Positions 17,156 through 26,476 are shown, counted from the first letter of the stretch. The stretch: 64,000 nucleotides of DNA from Rhizobium sp. (GCA_028290545.1 JAQGJP010000032.1:1-64000), one strand, 5' to 3'. Program-made: numbers and translations. Notes: generated from the sequence alone by a model not told the origin.

Positions 17156-18018
17156 GATTGCTCATGACGACGCCCGACGCAATCCCGTTCGACGAACCGC
17201 TTTCGGAAAAACTCGCTGCAGGTCCCGACGATGGCGTTTCGCTCTACTGGCTGGGACAGGCTGGCTTCGTGATCGACGCCCATGGCAGGCGCATCGTCAT
17301 CGACCCCTATCTTTCCAACACGCTGGCCGTCAAATATCGCTCCACGCGCCATTCGCATCAGCGCATGGCACCGGCGCCACTGACGCTGGATGAGCTTGGT
17401 GCGGTGGATCTCGTACTCTGCACACATCATCATACCGACCACATGGATGGCGAAACGCTGCAGAAACTGGCGGAACGCCTGTCGGCGCTCAAATTCGTGG
17501 TGCCCGCCGCGTCCGGGGAGCTGGCTATGCAGCGGATCGGCGTCGATGCCATCAGGTTGATCACGGTCGATGCCGGCGAACATCTCGATATTGGCGGCAT
17601 CCAGATCGACGTCGTCCGTGCCGCTCATGAAACGCTGGAGCGGGATGACGAGGGCCACCATAAGTTCCTCGGCTACGGATTGAACTTGGGCGGTGTGCGT
17701 GTCTTCCATTCGGGCGATACCATACCCTTTGATGGGCAGGTGGAAGAGGTCCGCTCGTTTGCGCCCGACGTGGCGCTGCTGCCGGTCAATGGCCGCAGCA
17801 AGATTTTGGCAGAGGCAGGCTTCGCCGGTAACCTGACGCTTACCGAATCGATATCGCTCTGCGAGCGGTGCGGCGTCAAACGCATGATCGCCCATCACTA
17901 CGGCATGTTCGCCTTCAACACGATTTCAGCTGCCGAGATCGACCGGGCGGCAACGACTGCGCCCCTTGATCTGCAGCGCGCCCGCTATCAGGTCGAATTC
18001 CGGATTGACGCTGCATAG
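17152..18018 (+). CDS. UlaG-like MBL-fold metallohydrolase
   Basis: Metallo-beta-lactamase-fold hydrolase of 288 residues. The zinc or manganese ligands are H92-x-H94-x-D96-H97 in THHHTDHMDG, with VFHSGDT and IAHHYGMF providing later ligands. LYWLGQAGFVID at the start is typical of the UlaG (L-ascorbate-6-phosphate lactonase) branch. The GTG at 17152 overlaps the preceding stop (GTGA); an ATG at 17164 is the alternative and neither has a strong ribosome site. In context it may open a lactone or phosphosugar ring. Confidence 0.82.
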   Translation: MRLLMTTPDAIPFDEPLSEKLAAGPDDGVSLYWLGQAGFVIDAHGRRIVIDPYLSNTLAVKYRSTRHSHQRMAPAPLTLDELGAVDLVLCTHHHTDHMDGETLQKLAERLSALKFVVPAASGELAMQRIGVDAIRLITVDAGEHLDIGGIQIDVVRAAHETLERDDEGHHKFLGYGLNLGGVRVFHSGDTIPFDGQVEEVRSFAPDVALLPVNGRSKILAEAGFAGNLTLTESISLCERCGVKRMIAHHYGMFAFNTISAAEIDRAATTAPLDLQRARYQVEFRIDAA

Positions 18019-18077
18019 CCAAGATGGCAGGTGATCCGCTTCCGCAGGCAGTGGCTGCAGCAATCCCGGAGAGTTCA

Positions 18078-18284
18078 ATGACAACAGTCGAGATAGACAA
18101 CCGCAGCGATTTCGCCCTCTGGGCCATTGAACGCGCACAGGAAATCGTCCGCGTGGAAGGTTCCGCGCTCGCGCTGGCCGCGCGCGACATGAATGAGGCG
18201 GACCTGCAGACATCGGGGGCGGCACTTGGCAAAGCGATCGCCGATGCCATGCTCGAAGTCTTCGACGGGCTTATGACCGACTGA
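18078..18284 (+). CDS. Small conserved-looking protein of unknown function
   Basis: A 68-residue acidic, alanine-rich, mostly helical protein without cysteines, membrane segment or signal peptide. The ATG at 18078 follows CCGGAGAG at 6 nt, which argues that it is translated; an in-frame start at 18024 lacks a site. It is the last gene of the plus-strand operon, 59 nt after the UlaG-like gene and 8 nt before the convergent SDR gene. I do not recognise the family. Confidence 0.55.
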   Translation: MTTVEIDNRSDFALWAIERAQEIVRVEGSALALAARDMNEADLQTSGAALGKAIADAMLEVFDGLMTD

Positions 18285-18292
18285 AGGCCCGA

Positions 18293-19021
18293 TCAGATCC
18301 AGCTTTCGAGCCGCGTGTTCATCACCAGTTCGGCGACCGATGCGGTGTTGGGCAGGCTGAGCAGGAAGCTCACGGTATCGCCGATGGTTTCCGGCGGGAT
18401 GCGATTGGCCGAGGGCGTGACGCCCGGCACCGAGGCGACAAGCTGGGTATCGACCGCGCCGGGGCAAAGGGCGGTGACGCGAACGCCATGCTCCCAGCCT
18501 GCGAATTTCGCCGCATGCGTCAGCGCCATCACCGCATGCTTGGTCATGGCATAGGCGACCGAGACGCCATCGCGATAACGCTTGCCGTCTGTCGAGGCGA
18601 CATTGATGATCCGCCCATGACCGGCTTTTTCGAGATGCGGCAGTGCCAGCCGGATCAGCCGGAACGGGCCTTTGACATTGACCGCCCACATTTCATCGAG
18701 CACGGATTCATCGCCGGACCGAAGATCGATAGCGCGCAAGATGCCAGCATTGTTGATCAGCCCGTCGAGCCGCCCGAAGCGCTCGATCGTCGCATCCAGC
18801 CAGGGTTCGGCGTCTTCCGGCTTCGTCGCATCGAATTTGGCAATCAACGTGCGCTCGGGATCGAGGCCTTTCAATTCGGAGGGCTTGCGAACGCCTAGCG
18901 ACAGCAGATAACCATCGTCCTGCAGGCGTTTGGCGATCGCGAGGCCGATGCCGCGCGAGGCGCCGGAGATCATGATCACCCGGCCTTCGGGCGACAGCGA
19001 ACGAGCCGAACTCTCCGCCAT
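18293..19021 (-). CDS. SDR-family oxidoreductase
   Basis: Classical SDR of 242 residues with SGASRGIG, NNAGILRA, the catalytic Ser in NVASTDG and YAMTK. It ends with VMNTRLESWI instead of the common VDGG end. The ATG at 19021 overlaps the previous SDR stop by 1 nt (TGATG). It is the last gene of the ten-gene operon starting at 28014. Confidence 0.9.
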   Translation of the reverse strand: MAESSARSLSPEGRVIMISGASRGIGLAIAKRLQDDGYLLSLGVRKPSELKGLDPERTLIAKFDATKPEDAEPWLDATIERFGRLDGLINNAGILRAIDLRSGDESVLDEMWAVNVKGPFRLIRLALPHLEKAGHGRIINVASTDGKRYRDGVSVAYAMTKHAVMALTHAAKFAGWEHGVRVTALCPGAVDTQLVASVPGVTPSANRIPPETIGDTVSFLLSLPNTASVAELVMNTRLESWI

Positions 19022-19803
19022 CAGAATATCCCCTGATAGACGCCGCCGTCATTGACGATGTTCTGGCCGGTAATGTAGCCGGCATTGGCGCCGCACAGGA
19101 AAGCGATCAGGTCGCCGCACTCTTTCGGCGAAGCAAACCGCCCGGCCGGTGTCATCTTCAGCCGGTCGGCAACGATCGCCTCATAGGTGGTGCCGCCGCG
19201 TGCCGCGTGTCCATGCAGGTTGGTCTGCAGCGCGTCGGTGTCGAAAAATCCCGGCAACACGCTGTTGATCACCACGTTGTGGGCGACAAGCTCGCGGACC
19301 ATCGAGGCGATGGCGCCCGACAGAGCCAGCCGCGCGCCATGGCTATGGGCGAAATTGACCTGCGGGAACTTGATATTGCTGACCGAGATGTTGACGACAC
19401 GACCGAACTTGCGGTCGCACATGCCTGGCACGGTCTTCTGGATCAGTTCGAGCGAGGAGAAGCAATGCGCCTCGAACCAATGGTCCCAGTCGGCACGGGT
19501 CAACGTGCGAAAATCCGCCGGCGTCTGGCGGACGCCGGGATTGGTGACGAGGATATCGGGATCGGGGCATGCGGCCAGCACCTCGGCACGGCCGTCCGGC
19601 GTGGTGATATCGGCGGCGACATATTTCGCCTCGACGCCGAACCGCGCCGAGAGATCGTCGGCCGCTGTCTTCAATGCATCGGCGCTTCTTGCGACCAGCG
19701 TCAGCGATACGCCTTCGAGCGCCAGCGCTTCGGCTGCGGCATGGCCGAGACCCTTGCTGCCGCCACAGACCAGCGCATGCCGTCCCCTGATTCCCAGATC
19801 CAT
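19021..19803 (-). CDS. Divergent SDR-family protein lacking the usual catalytic Tyr and Lys
   Basis: The 260-residue protein keeps the SDR fold: CGGSKGLG cofactor loop, TNPG in place of NNAG, VNIS with Ser140, and NDGGVYQGIF at the end. At +13 and +17 from Ser140, where Tyr and Lys of YxxxK should be, it has His153 and Ala157 (Arg158 next), in NFAHSHGARLALSG. Such substitutions occur in a poorly characterised SDR branch. The ATG at 19803 follows GAGGAGA. It may be a reductase with altered chemistry, an epimerase or lyase, or a non-catalytic partner of the SDR after it. Confidence 0.85.
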   Translation of the reverse strand: MDLGIRGRHALVCGGSKGLGHAAAEALALEGVSLTLVARSADALKTAADDLSARFGVEAKYVAADITTPDGRAEVLAACPDPDILVTNPGVRQTPADFRTLTRADWDHWFEAHCFSSLELIQKTVPGMCDRKFGRVVNISVSNIKFPQVNFAHSHGARLALSGAIASMVRELVAHNVVINSVLPGFFDTDALQTNLHGHAARGGTTYEAIVADRLKMTPAGRFASPKECGDLIAFLCGANAGYITGQNIVNDGGVYQGIF

Positions 19804-19825
19804 CCCCGTCTCCTCTTTCTTATTG

Positions 19826-21247
19826 TTATGGCGCGAATGAACCTGCGAGCAGACGCGGCGGAACCTTGAAGCGGCCGGCGACATCCTTGAGCTGTTCGCG
19901 CTCGGTGATCACCTCAGCCGTATTGCCCGACACCAGGACCGTCGCCGGCAGGAGTTGGGCGTTATAGCGCGCGGCAGACGATTCCGTGTAGCCGCCGGCA
20001 TCGAGAAAGGCGATGAAATCGCCGCGCACCAATTCCGGCATCTGGCGATGCGGGCCGAGTTCGTCAGAATTGCACAGCGGGCCGACCAGATCGACGGTCT
20101 CCGTCGGCTTGGCGCCGGCGTTCTTGACCGGCACCGAATGATAGTACCAGTCGAGCACCGCTGCCCAGGAAAGATGGTTGGTCGAGAGATCGAGATTGAC
20201 CCATTTTTTGGTCGTGCCGGTTTTGACCGCGCCGACCTTGCCGACCGCGATGCCGGCGGGACCGGAGAGCGCCCGACCCGGCTCCAGACGAAGCTTCGGC
20301 AGCGGCAGGCCGAGTTTCTCGGCCTCGTCCTTGATGGCGGCGGCGCAAAGGCTGGCATAATCCTCCGGCTTCGGCGCATCCGGACCGTCGAGCTGGCTGT
20401 TGGGGCCGGTGCCATACCATTTGCCGAAGGTCCAGCCGCCGCCGATATCGATGCAGGGCGGCGTCCAGCCGGTATTGTCGCGGATATAGCCCGACCAGGT
20501 GATCATTTCCCTGGCCATGACGGCAAAATCGGCCGGATCGTTGGACATGCGGCTCAAGTGGAAATGGGTTTCCTTGAGATGGACGCGTGGCATTGACTTG
20601 GCGCGATTGACGATCTCCACCGTCTGTTCGCGGCTCATTCCCCATTTGGTGCTGTCGCTCTGCTGCTTCAGCGTGCCCGGACCATGCATGGCGACACCGG
20701 TGCGGTTGCGCAGCGGCTCCAGATCAAGCTTCAGGCGGATGCCGATATCGACATCGCAATCCAGCCGTTCGGCGATCTCGACGATCCGGTCGAGTTCATC
20801 CGTCGCGTCGATATTGATGCAGAGGCCGTTGGCGATCGCCATTTCCAGCTCGTCGTCCTGCTTGTTGGAGCCATTGAGGACGAGGCTTTTCGGATTGGTA
20901 CCGGCCAGCAGCGCCATGTACATTTCCTGCGCGCCGAAGCAATCGCCGCCCGCGCCCTCTTGATTCATGATGTGACGGATGGCAAGCCCGTTGTTGGACT
21001 TATTGGCGAACAGGATCTCGGTGTCCGGGTAGAATTTCTGGAAGGCATCGCGGAAGGCGCGATAGTTCTGGCGCAGCTGGTTCTCCGAGATGATATAGAG
21101 TGGCGTGCCGTATTTCTCGGCCAGAACCTGCACGTCGCAACCATCGACAAACAGGTTGCCGTTGGCGCCAATGCCGACGAACTCACCGAATGTCGTGCTG
21201 TAATCAGCCGGTTTGAGTTCCGGTGCGCGAAGCTTTGCGTGGGCCAT
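19826..21247 (-). CDS. Diaminopimelate decarboxylase-like PLP enzyme (fold type III)
   Basis: A 473-residue alanine-racemase-fold PLP enzyme. Lys83 in ILFANKSNNG is the PLP lysine; HFHLSRMSND matches the HxH phosphate region, DIGGGWTFG the glycine loop, LEPGRALSG the EPGR motif and VGPLCNSDELG the intersubunit Cys-x-Ser-x-Asp motif of LysA. It is longer than LysA (about 420) and carries a 30-residue N-terminal extension and an insertion around KWYGTGPNSQLDG. The ATG at 21247 follows AAAGGGAGA. In a catabolic operon with a DapA-family lyase and an aminotransferase it probably decarboxylates a related amino acid rather than DAP. Confidence 0.85.
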   Translation of the reverse strand: MAHAKLRAPELKPADYSTTFGEFVGIGANGNLFVDGCDVQVLAEKYGTPLYIISENQLRQNYRAFRDAFQKFYPDTEILFANKSNNGLAIRHIMNQEGAGGDCFGAQEMYMALLAGTNPKSLVLNGSNKQDDELEMAIANGLCINIDATDELDRIVEIAERLDCDVDIGIRLKLDLEPLRNRTGVAMHGPGTLKQQSDSTKWGMSREQTVEIVNRAKSMPRVHLKETHFHLSRMSNDPADFAVMAREMITWSGYIRDNTGWTPPCIDIGGGWTFGKWYGTGPNSQLDGPDAPKPEDYASLCAAAIKDEAEKLGLPLPKLRLEPGRALSGPAGIAVGKVGAVKTGTTKKWVNLDLSTNHLSWAAVLDWYYHSVPVKNAGAKPTETVDLVGPLCNSDELGPHRQMPELVRGDFIAFLDAGGYTESSAARYNAQLLPATVLVSGNTAEVITEREQLKDVAGRFKVPPRLLAGSFAP

Positions 21248-21272
21248 GGTGATCTCCCTTTCCGAATGTTGA

Positions 21273-22178
21273 TTAGAGCAGGCCGAGTTGCTTGAGACCC
21301 TGTTCGAGACCCTTGAGCGGCGCACCTTCCAGCGCGCGGAGCGGCCGGCGCGGCACCCCGCCTCCCGGCAGGCCCATCATATCCATTGCCGCCTTGGTGG
21401 CCGGATAGAGCGTGCGTCCGCCCGAAGTGCAAAGATCGGTCAACCGGCGGCCCATCGCCTGGACTTCGGCCGCCCTGGCGGCATCGCCGCGCTTCGGCGC
21501 GAAGTAGAGATCGAGCCCGCCATGCGGCCACATGTTGGGGAAACAATCGACCGTGCCATCGGCGCCGAGATCGACGGCGGGGACACCGAACACCGAAGAC
21601 GGGCCGCAGAAGACCCGCAGCTTCTGATGTACGGCAAGATAGGTGCTGTAATAGTTGTTCCAGTCGCCGGAGCTTTCCTTGACGGCGACAACCTTGTCGA
21701 TCTCGGCAAGCCGGGTTACCAGCGCCGGCGTCAGCGCATTCACCGCATTGCCGGGAATATTGTAGACAGCGAGAGGCAGGCCGACCCGGTCGTTGACGTC
21801 GCTGTAATGGGCGAAAATCTCGTCGTCGGTGAGCTTGACGAAATAGGGCGGCACGAGCAGCGCGCCATCGACACCGGCTTTCTCGGCCGCATTGGTCAGA
21901 TCGACGGTCTCATCGACGGTAACGGCCCCGGTGCCGACGATCAGCGTGCCCTTACCCTTCATGACCTCGGCAGAAATTTCATAGAGCCGCTTGCGCTCGG
22001 CATTGCTGAGAGCCCAGAATTCGCCGGTGCAGCCGCCGGCGACGATGCCGGTGGCGCCTTCCTTGATCAGCCGTTCGACATTGCCGGCAAAGGCCTTTTC
22101 ATCAATGGCGCCGTCCCTGGTGAACGGTGTGGTGACGGCCGGCATCGGCCCGGTCCAGTTGACGCTGTTTCTATCCAT
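21273..22178 (-). CDS. DapA-family (beta/alpha)8 lyase/aldolase
   Basis: Class I aldolase-superfamily protein of 301 residues with Schiff-base Lys167 in VVAVKESSGDW, Tyr139 in LAVYNIPG and GGCTGEFWALS replacing the GTTGE loop. The C terminus has a short glycine/proline-rich segment (GLPGGGVPRRPLRAL) typical of the family. Members include dihydrodipicolinate synthase, N-acetylneuraminate lyase, keto-deoxy-sugar-acid aldolases and hydroxyproline-pathway deaminase. It lies between the class III aminotransferase and the LysA-like gene. Confidence 0.88.
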   Translation of the reverse strand: MDRNSVNWTGPMPAVTTPFTRDGAIDEKAFAGNVERLIKEGATGIVAGGCTGEFWALSNAERKRLYEISAEVMKGKGTLIVGTGAVTVDETVDLTNAAEKAGVDGALLVPPYFVKLTDDEIFAHYSDVNDRVGLPLAVYNIPGNAVNALTPALVTRLAEIDKVVAVKESSGDWNNYYSTYLAVHQKLRVFCGPSSVFGVPAVDLGADGTVDCFPNMWPHGGLDLYFAPKRGDAARAAEVQAMGRRLTDLCTSGGRTLYPATKAAMDMMGLPGGGVPRRPLRALEGAPLKGLEQGLKQLGLL

Positions 22179-22204
22179 GGCAAATGCCTTTCATTCCTGT
22201 TCGG

Positions 22205-23611
22205 TCAAGCGGACCAGAGTTTTTCGCGGACGAGTTCGTCCATTGTCGCATCGACCGCAGCCCGCGTCTTCGACACCATTTCATCGATCTCGGCTTCCGA
22301 AATGATGAAGGGTGGCGAGAAGGAGATCGTGTCAGCATGCGGCAGGGCGCGGGTGATGATGCCACGGTCGCGGGCCTGCTTGACGATGCGGGCGGCGATC
22401 TTCAGCGTCGGATCGAATTTGGTCATCGGGTTCTTGGCAGCGACAAATTCGACGGCGGCGACCAGGCTCTGGCCACGGATTTCACCGACCAGCGGATGAT
22501 CGGCGAAGGCCGCCTGCAGCTTGGCATGCATGAAGGCGCCACGCGATGCAGCTTGGGCCACCAGCCCGCCGTCCTCGATCAGCTGCAGGTTTGCAAGTGC
22601 GGCGGCGGCTGCCAGAGGATGGGCCGAATAGGTATAGCCATGACCGAAAGCGCCGAATTTCGCCTGGCCATCGACGATCGTCCGCCAGACCTTTTCCGAT
22701 ACGATGCAGCCCGACAGCGGGATATAGGCCGAGGTGATGCCCTTGGCGACCGTGATCAGGTCGGGCTTCATGCCCATGACGGTCGAGCCGAACCATTGCC
22801 CGAGACGGCCGAAACCGGAGATCACCTCATCGGCGATCAGCAGGATATCGTATTTGGTCAGGATCGCCTGGATGGCGTCGTAATAACCCGGCGGCGGCAC
22901 GATGACGCCGCCAGCGCCCATCACCGGCTCCATGATCATCGCGCCGACGGTTTCCGGGCCCTCCGCGAGAATCAGCTGTTCGAGGTCATTGGCGAGCTTG
23001 GCGACGAAATCGGCGTCGCTCATGCCGGCTTCGGCTTCCCAGAGCCGATAGGGCGCGGTCGTGTGCTTGACGAACGGCAGCGGCAGGTCGAAGCCCGAAT
23101 GCAGCGAGGCCATGCCGGTCAGGCTGCCCGAAACGATCGTCACCCCATGATAGCCGCGATTGCGGGCGATGATCTTCTTCTTCTCGGGCAGCCCCCGCGA
23201 ATTCCAGTAATACCAGACGAGCTTGACCTGTGTGTCGTTGGCGTCGGATCCGGACTGGCCGAAGAAAACCTTCGACATGCCTTCCGGCGCCATGCCGATG
23301 ACCTTTTCGGCAAGCAGCACCGGCGCTTCCGTGCCCCAGGAAGAGAAGGAGTGGAAATACGGCAGCGTCACCGCCTGCTGGTGGATCACATCGGCGATTT
23401 CCTTGCGGCCATAGCCGACATTGACGCACCAGAGGCCAGCCATGCCGTCGATATAGCGGTTGCCGTGGTTGTCATCCAGCCAGACGCCCTCGCCCTTGAC
23501 GATGACGGACGGGCCATTCTTCTCGTGTTCGGCGAGTGCCGTGAACGGATGGAAAAGAAACTTCTTGTCGAGTTCTTCAATATCGGGTGTGTTGCGCAAT
23601 AGGGTATTCAT
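22205..23611 (-). CDS. Class III PLP aminotransferase (pyruvate-dependent type)
   Basis: Omega-aminotransferase of 468 residues. GMAGLWCVNVGYGRKEI near residue 56, FFGQSGSDANDTQVKLVWYY, RGYHGVT and LLIADEVISGFGRLG are characteristic of the beta-alanine/putrescine-pyruvate group, with the PLP lysine in TVAKGITSAYIPL. It transfers an amino group from an omega-amino compound to pyruvate, yielding a semialdehyde. The succinate-semialdehyde dehydrogenase gene at 28291 could take the product. It sits directly after the ATPase gene of the importer. Confidence 0.9.
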   Translation of the reverse strand: MNTLLRNTPDIEELDKKFLFHPFTALAEHEKNGPSVIVKGEGVWLDDNHGNRYIDGMAGLWCVNVGYGRKEIADVIHQQAVTLPYFHSFSSWGTEAPVLLAEKVIGMAPEGMSKVFFGQSGSDANDTQVKLVWYYWNSRGLPEKKKIIARNRGYHGVTIVSGSLTGMASLHSGFDLPLPFVKHTTAPYRLWEAEAGMSDADFVAKLANDLEQLILAEGPETVGAMIMEPVMGAGGVIVPPPGYYDAIQAILTKYDILLIADEVISGFGRLGQWFGSTVMGMKPDLITVAKGITSAYIPLSGCIVSEKVWRTIVDGQAKFGAFGHGYTYSAHPLAAAAALANLQLIEDGGLVAQAASRGAFMHAKLQAAFADHPLVGEIRGQSLVAAVEFVAAKNPMTKFDPTLKIAARIVKQARDRGIITRALPHADTISFSPPFIISEAEIDEMVSKTRAAVDATMDELVREKLWSA

Positions 23612-23635
23612 CGGCGGATTTCTCCTGATCGTCCG

Positions 23636-24721
23636 TTATGCCTGTGTGTCTGAATTGAGCCTACGGCCGCTGTCGCGGTCGAAGAAGTGCAGCCGGTCGC
23701 GGCGCAGGTCGAAGCGGACCGTCTCCCCGGTCCTGAGTTGCGTATCGCCGGGCGCGCGGACGATTGCCGGCCTGCCGTCGATGTCGAGCGTGACGATCGA
23801 TTCATGGCCGGTCGGCTCGACCAGCCGGATCGTCGCCGTACCGTCGCCACTGCCGAGAATGATGTTTTCCGGCCGGATGCCGAGCGTGATCGCCTGGCTG
23901 GCGGATGGCCGAGCGGAAAGCAGCCCTTCCGGAATATCGAACAGGATCGAACCGAGCTTGAGCTTCAGGCCACCATCCACCAGCAGTTCGGCATTGGCCA
24001 GGGTCATCGACGGCGTGCCGATGAACGAAGCGACGAAGGCGTTGACCGGCCGATTGTAGATCTCCGACGGCGTGCCGAATTGCTGCAGGTTGCCGCCGTG
24101 CATCACGGCGATGCGCGTCGACATGGTCATGGCTTCAAGCTGGTCGTGGGTGACATAGACCATGGTCTTGCCGAGCCGGCGGTGCAGTTCGATCAGTTCG
24201 GTGCGCATATGGGCGCGGAGTTTCGCATCGAGATTGGACAGCGGCTCGTCGAGCAGGAAGACCTTGGGATCGCGCACCAGCGCCCGCCCGAGCGCGACGC
24301 GCTGCTGCTGGCCGCCGGACAATTGCTTCGGCTTGCGGTCGAGCAGCGGCCCGAGCTGCAACAGGTCGGCGACCGCCTTGATCCGCGCCGGATGTTCCGA
24401 TTTCGGCACGCCACGCTTCTTCAGCGGATAGGCGATGTTCTGGCTGACGCTCATATGCGGATAGAGCGCATAGGACTGGAAGACCATGGCGATGTCGCGC
24501 TCGCCGGGCGCCACATTGTTGACCGGCCGTTCGCCGATGCGGATCTCACCGCCGGTCGGCTGTTCGAGACCGGCGAGCATCCGGAGCGTGGTCGTCTTGC
24601 CGCAGCCGGACGGACCGAGCAGCGACACGAATTCGCCGGATGCGATCTCGAGATTCAGGTCGGGTATCGCGACCACCGGCCCGAACGCCTTCTGAACCCT
24701 ATCAAAAACCACGTTTACCAA
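23636..24721 (-). CDS. Sugar ABC transporter ATP-binding protein (MalK/UgpC family)
   Basis: CUT1 ATPase of 361 residues with GPSGCGKTTTLRM (Walker A), [15 protein letters not shown] (signature), FLLDEPLSNLDAKLR (Walker B) and VTHDQ (switch His), followed by a C-terminal TOBE regulatory region. The start is a TTG at 24721 preceded by AAGGACGG; an in-frame GTG four codons on is the alternative. It lies 10 nt after the permease stop. Confidence 0.94.
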   Translation of the reverse strand: MVNVVFDRVQKAFGPVVAIPDLNLEIASGEFVSLLGPSGCGKTTTLRMLAGLEQPTGGEIRIGERPVNNVAPGERDIAMVFQSYALYPHMSVSQNIAYPLKKRGVPKSEHPARIKAVADLLQLGPLLDRKPKQLSGGQQQRVALGRALVRDPKVFLLDEPLSNLDAKLRAHMRTELIELHRRLGKTMVYVTHDQLEAMTMSTRIAVMHGGNLQQFGTPSEIYNRPVNAFVASFIGTPSMTLANAELLVDGGLKLKLGSILFDIPEGLLSARPSASQAITLGIRPENIILGSGDGTATIRLVEPTGHESIVTLDIDGRPAIVRAPGDTQLRTGETVRFDLRRDRLHFFDRDSGRRLNSDTQA

Positions 24722-24731
24722 GTGTCCGTCC

Positions 24732-25568
24732 TTAACCCTTCACGCCGCCGGCGCCGAAGCCGCGGGTGAGATAGCTCTGCAGGAATGCGAAGATGATGAT
24801 GAGCGGAATGCTCATCATCACGGATGCCGCCATCAGCAGCGACCAGTCGATGTTGAAGGAGGTGATCAGCATGTTCATGACGCCAGTGGTCAGCGGCCGC
24901 GACTGATCGGAGTTCACCAGCACCAGCGCATAGAGATATTCGTTCCAGGCGAGGATGAAAGTGAACAGTGCTGTCGAAATGATGCCGGGCAGCGCTTGCG
25001 GCAGGATCACGTCGATGAAGGCGCCCATGCGGCTGGCGCCATCGACCAATGCCGCCGATTCCAGATCTTCCGGAATACCGGCCATGAACGAGCGCAGCAG
25101 CCAGAGCGCATAGGGCAACGAGAAGGTCGTATAGGCGATCACCAGGCTCGCCAGCGTGTTGGAGAGCCCGATCTTGACCATCATCAGGTAGAGCGGGATC
25201 AGCAGCACGACCGACGGCAGAAGATAGGTGAACAGCACCATGCCTGCCAGCGTCTCGCGGCCACGATATTTGAAGCGGACGAGGCTATAGGCACCCAAAG
25301 CGCCGACGACGATCACCAGCACCGTCGTTGCGGTCGCCAGGATCATCGAATTGGCGAAATAGCGCAGGAACGGCGTCTTTTCGAGCAGGATTGCATAATG
25401 CTCGAAGGTTATCGTCTTCGGCAGGATGTTGGGCGGAATCTTGAACAGCTCGCTCTGCGGCTTGACCGAGGTGAGGATCATCCAGATCAGCGGGAAGGCG
25501 ATCACCAGAACCAGAGCCCAGGTGACGAGGTTGGTGATGATGTAGGACAGGCGGCTCTGCTGGTTCAT
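24732..25568 (-). CDS. Sugar ABC transporter permease, MalG type
   Basis: Inner-membrane protein of 278 residues with six helices. TSVKPQSELFKIPP follows helix 1, and the EAA loop is LESAALVDGASRMGAFIDVILP near residue 180. It starts by ATGA overlap with the MalF-type gene, and precedes the ATPase gene, forming one importer with the Tat-exported binding protein. Confidence 0.94.
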   Translation of the reverse strand: MNQQSRLSYIITNLVTWALVLVIAFPLIWMILTSVKPQSELFKIPPNILPKTITFEHYAILLEKTPFLRYFANSMILATATTVLVIVVGALGAYSLVRFKYRGRETLAGMVLFTYLLPSVVLLIPLYLMMVKIGLSNTLASLVIAYTTFSLPYALWLLRSFMAGIPEDLESAALVDGASRMGAFIDVILPQALPGIISTALFTFILAWNEYLYALVLVNSDQSRPLTTGVMNMLITSFNIDWSLLMAASVMMSIPLIIIFAFLQSYLTRGFGAGGVKG

Positions 25569-26476
25569 TGCGCGCCCTTTCTTGCCTGATAGAGATAGAG
25601 CAGCATGAAAATCAGCATCACCACCATCATCGCCACAGCATAGGTCGCGGCCATGCCCATCTGGTTGAGGCTGAAGGCCTGCTGGTAGACGATCAGCGGC
25701 AATGTGCGGGTGCTGTCGACCGGTCCTCCGCCCGAAAGCAGATAGATCAGGTCGAATTCCTTGAAGTCCCAGATGATCCTGAGCAGGATGACGATCGACA
25801 GCACGTCGCGCAGTTGCGGCAGGGTGACATCGAAGAAGCGTGCGAATGTACCGGCGCCATCGATCTTGGCGGCTTCATAGAGATGTTCGGGGATGGTCTG
25901 CAGGCGCGCCAGCACCGCGATCACCACGAAGGGGAAGAATTTCCAGGCACCGACGACGATCACGCTCAGCATCGTGTTCGGCATCTTGCCGAGCCAGTCG
26001 ACCGGCATGTCGACAATGCCGGCAATCAGCAAAAGATGGTTGAGGATTCCGTAGAGATCGTTGAACAGCCAGCGCCAGACGAGTACGGCGACCACCGTCG
26101 AGACGAAATAGGGAAACAGAACAAGGCTGCGCGCCAGCGAGCGGAAGAGAATGTTCTGGTTGAGCAGCAGCGCCATGCCGACCCCGAACAGGATCTGCAG
26201 GAACAGCGTGCCGGCCGTCCACAGAATCGTCGTCCAGAGCGCGAACCAGAAATATCTGGTGCCGAGGATCGCCGTATAGTTGTCGATCCCGACCCAGGCG
26301 CCTTTCAGCGTCGGCGTATAGATCGAGAAGAACGACAGATAGATCGCCGAAACCAGCGGATAGACGATAACCGCCGACAGGATAACGACCGTCGGCGCAA
26401 TCAGCGACATGCCGATCAGGCTATAGCGCTTCTCAAGCGTCATACGGTTTTCGCGTGCAGCGGCCACGTCAATCAT
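25565..26476 (-). CDS. Sugar ABC transporter permease, MalF type
   Basis: Inner-membrane protein of 303 residues. Six helices, SIYTPTLKGAWVGIDNY after helix 1 and the EAA loop YEAAKIDGAGTFARFFDV near residue 205 identify a CUT1 first permease. The ATG at 26476 is used; ATG 26443 (MTLEKRYSLIG) is an alternative, and neither has a strong ribosome site. A 179-nt stem-loop-rich gap separates it from the binding-protein gene. Confidence 0.92.
   Translation of the reverse strand: MIDVAAARENRMTLEKRYSLIGMSLIAPTVVILSAVIVYPLVSAIYLSFFSIYTPTLKGAWVGIDNYTAILGTRYFWFALWTTILWTAGTLFLQILFGVGMALLLNQNILFRSLARSLVLFPYFVSTVVAVLVWRWLFNDLYGILNHLLLIAGIVDMPVDWLGKMPNTMLSVIVVGAWKFFPFVVIAVLARLQTIPEHLYEAAKIDGAGTFARFFDVTLPQLRDVLSIVILLRIIWDFKEFDLIYLLSGGGPVDSTRTLPLIVYQQAFSLNQMGMAATYAVAMMVVMLIFMLLYLYQARKGAQ

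Noticed and set aside
19826-22178. Housekeeping lysine biosynthesis genes dapA-lysA
   Set aside because: Both proteins diverge in key loops and length, and they lie inside a transporter-led catabolic operon under an inducible-type operator.
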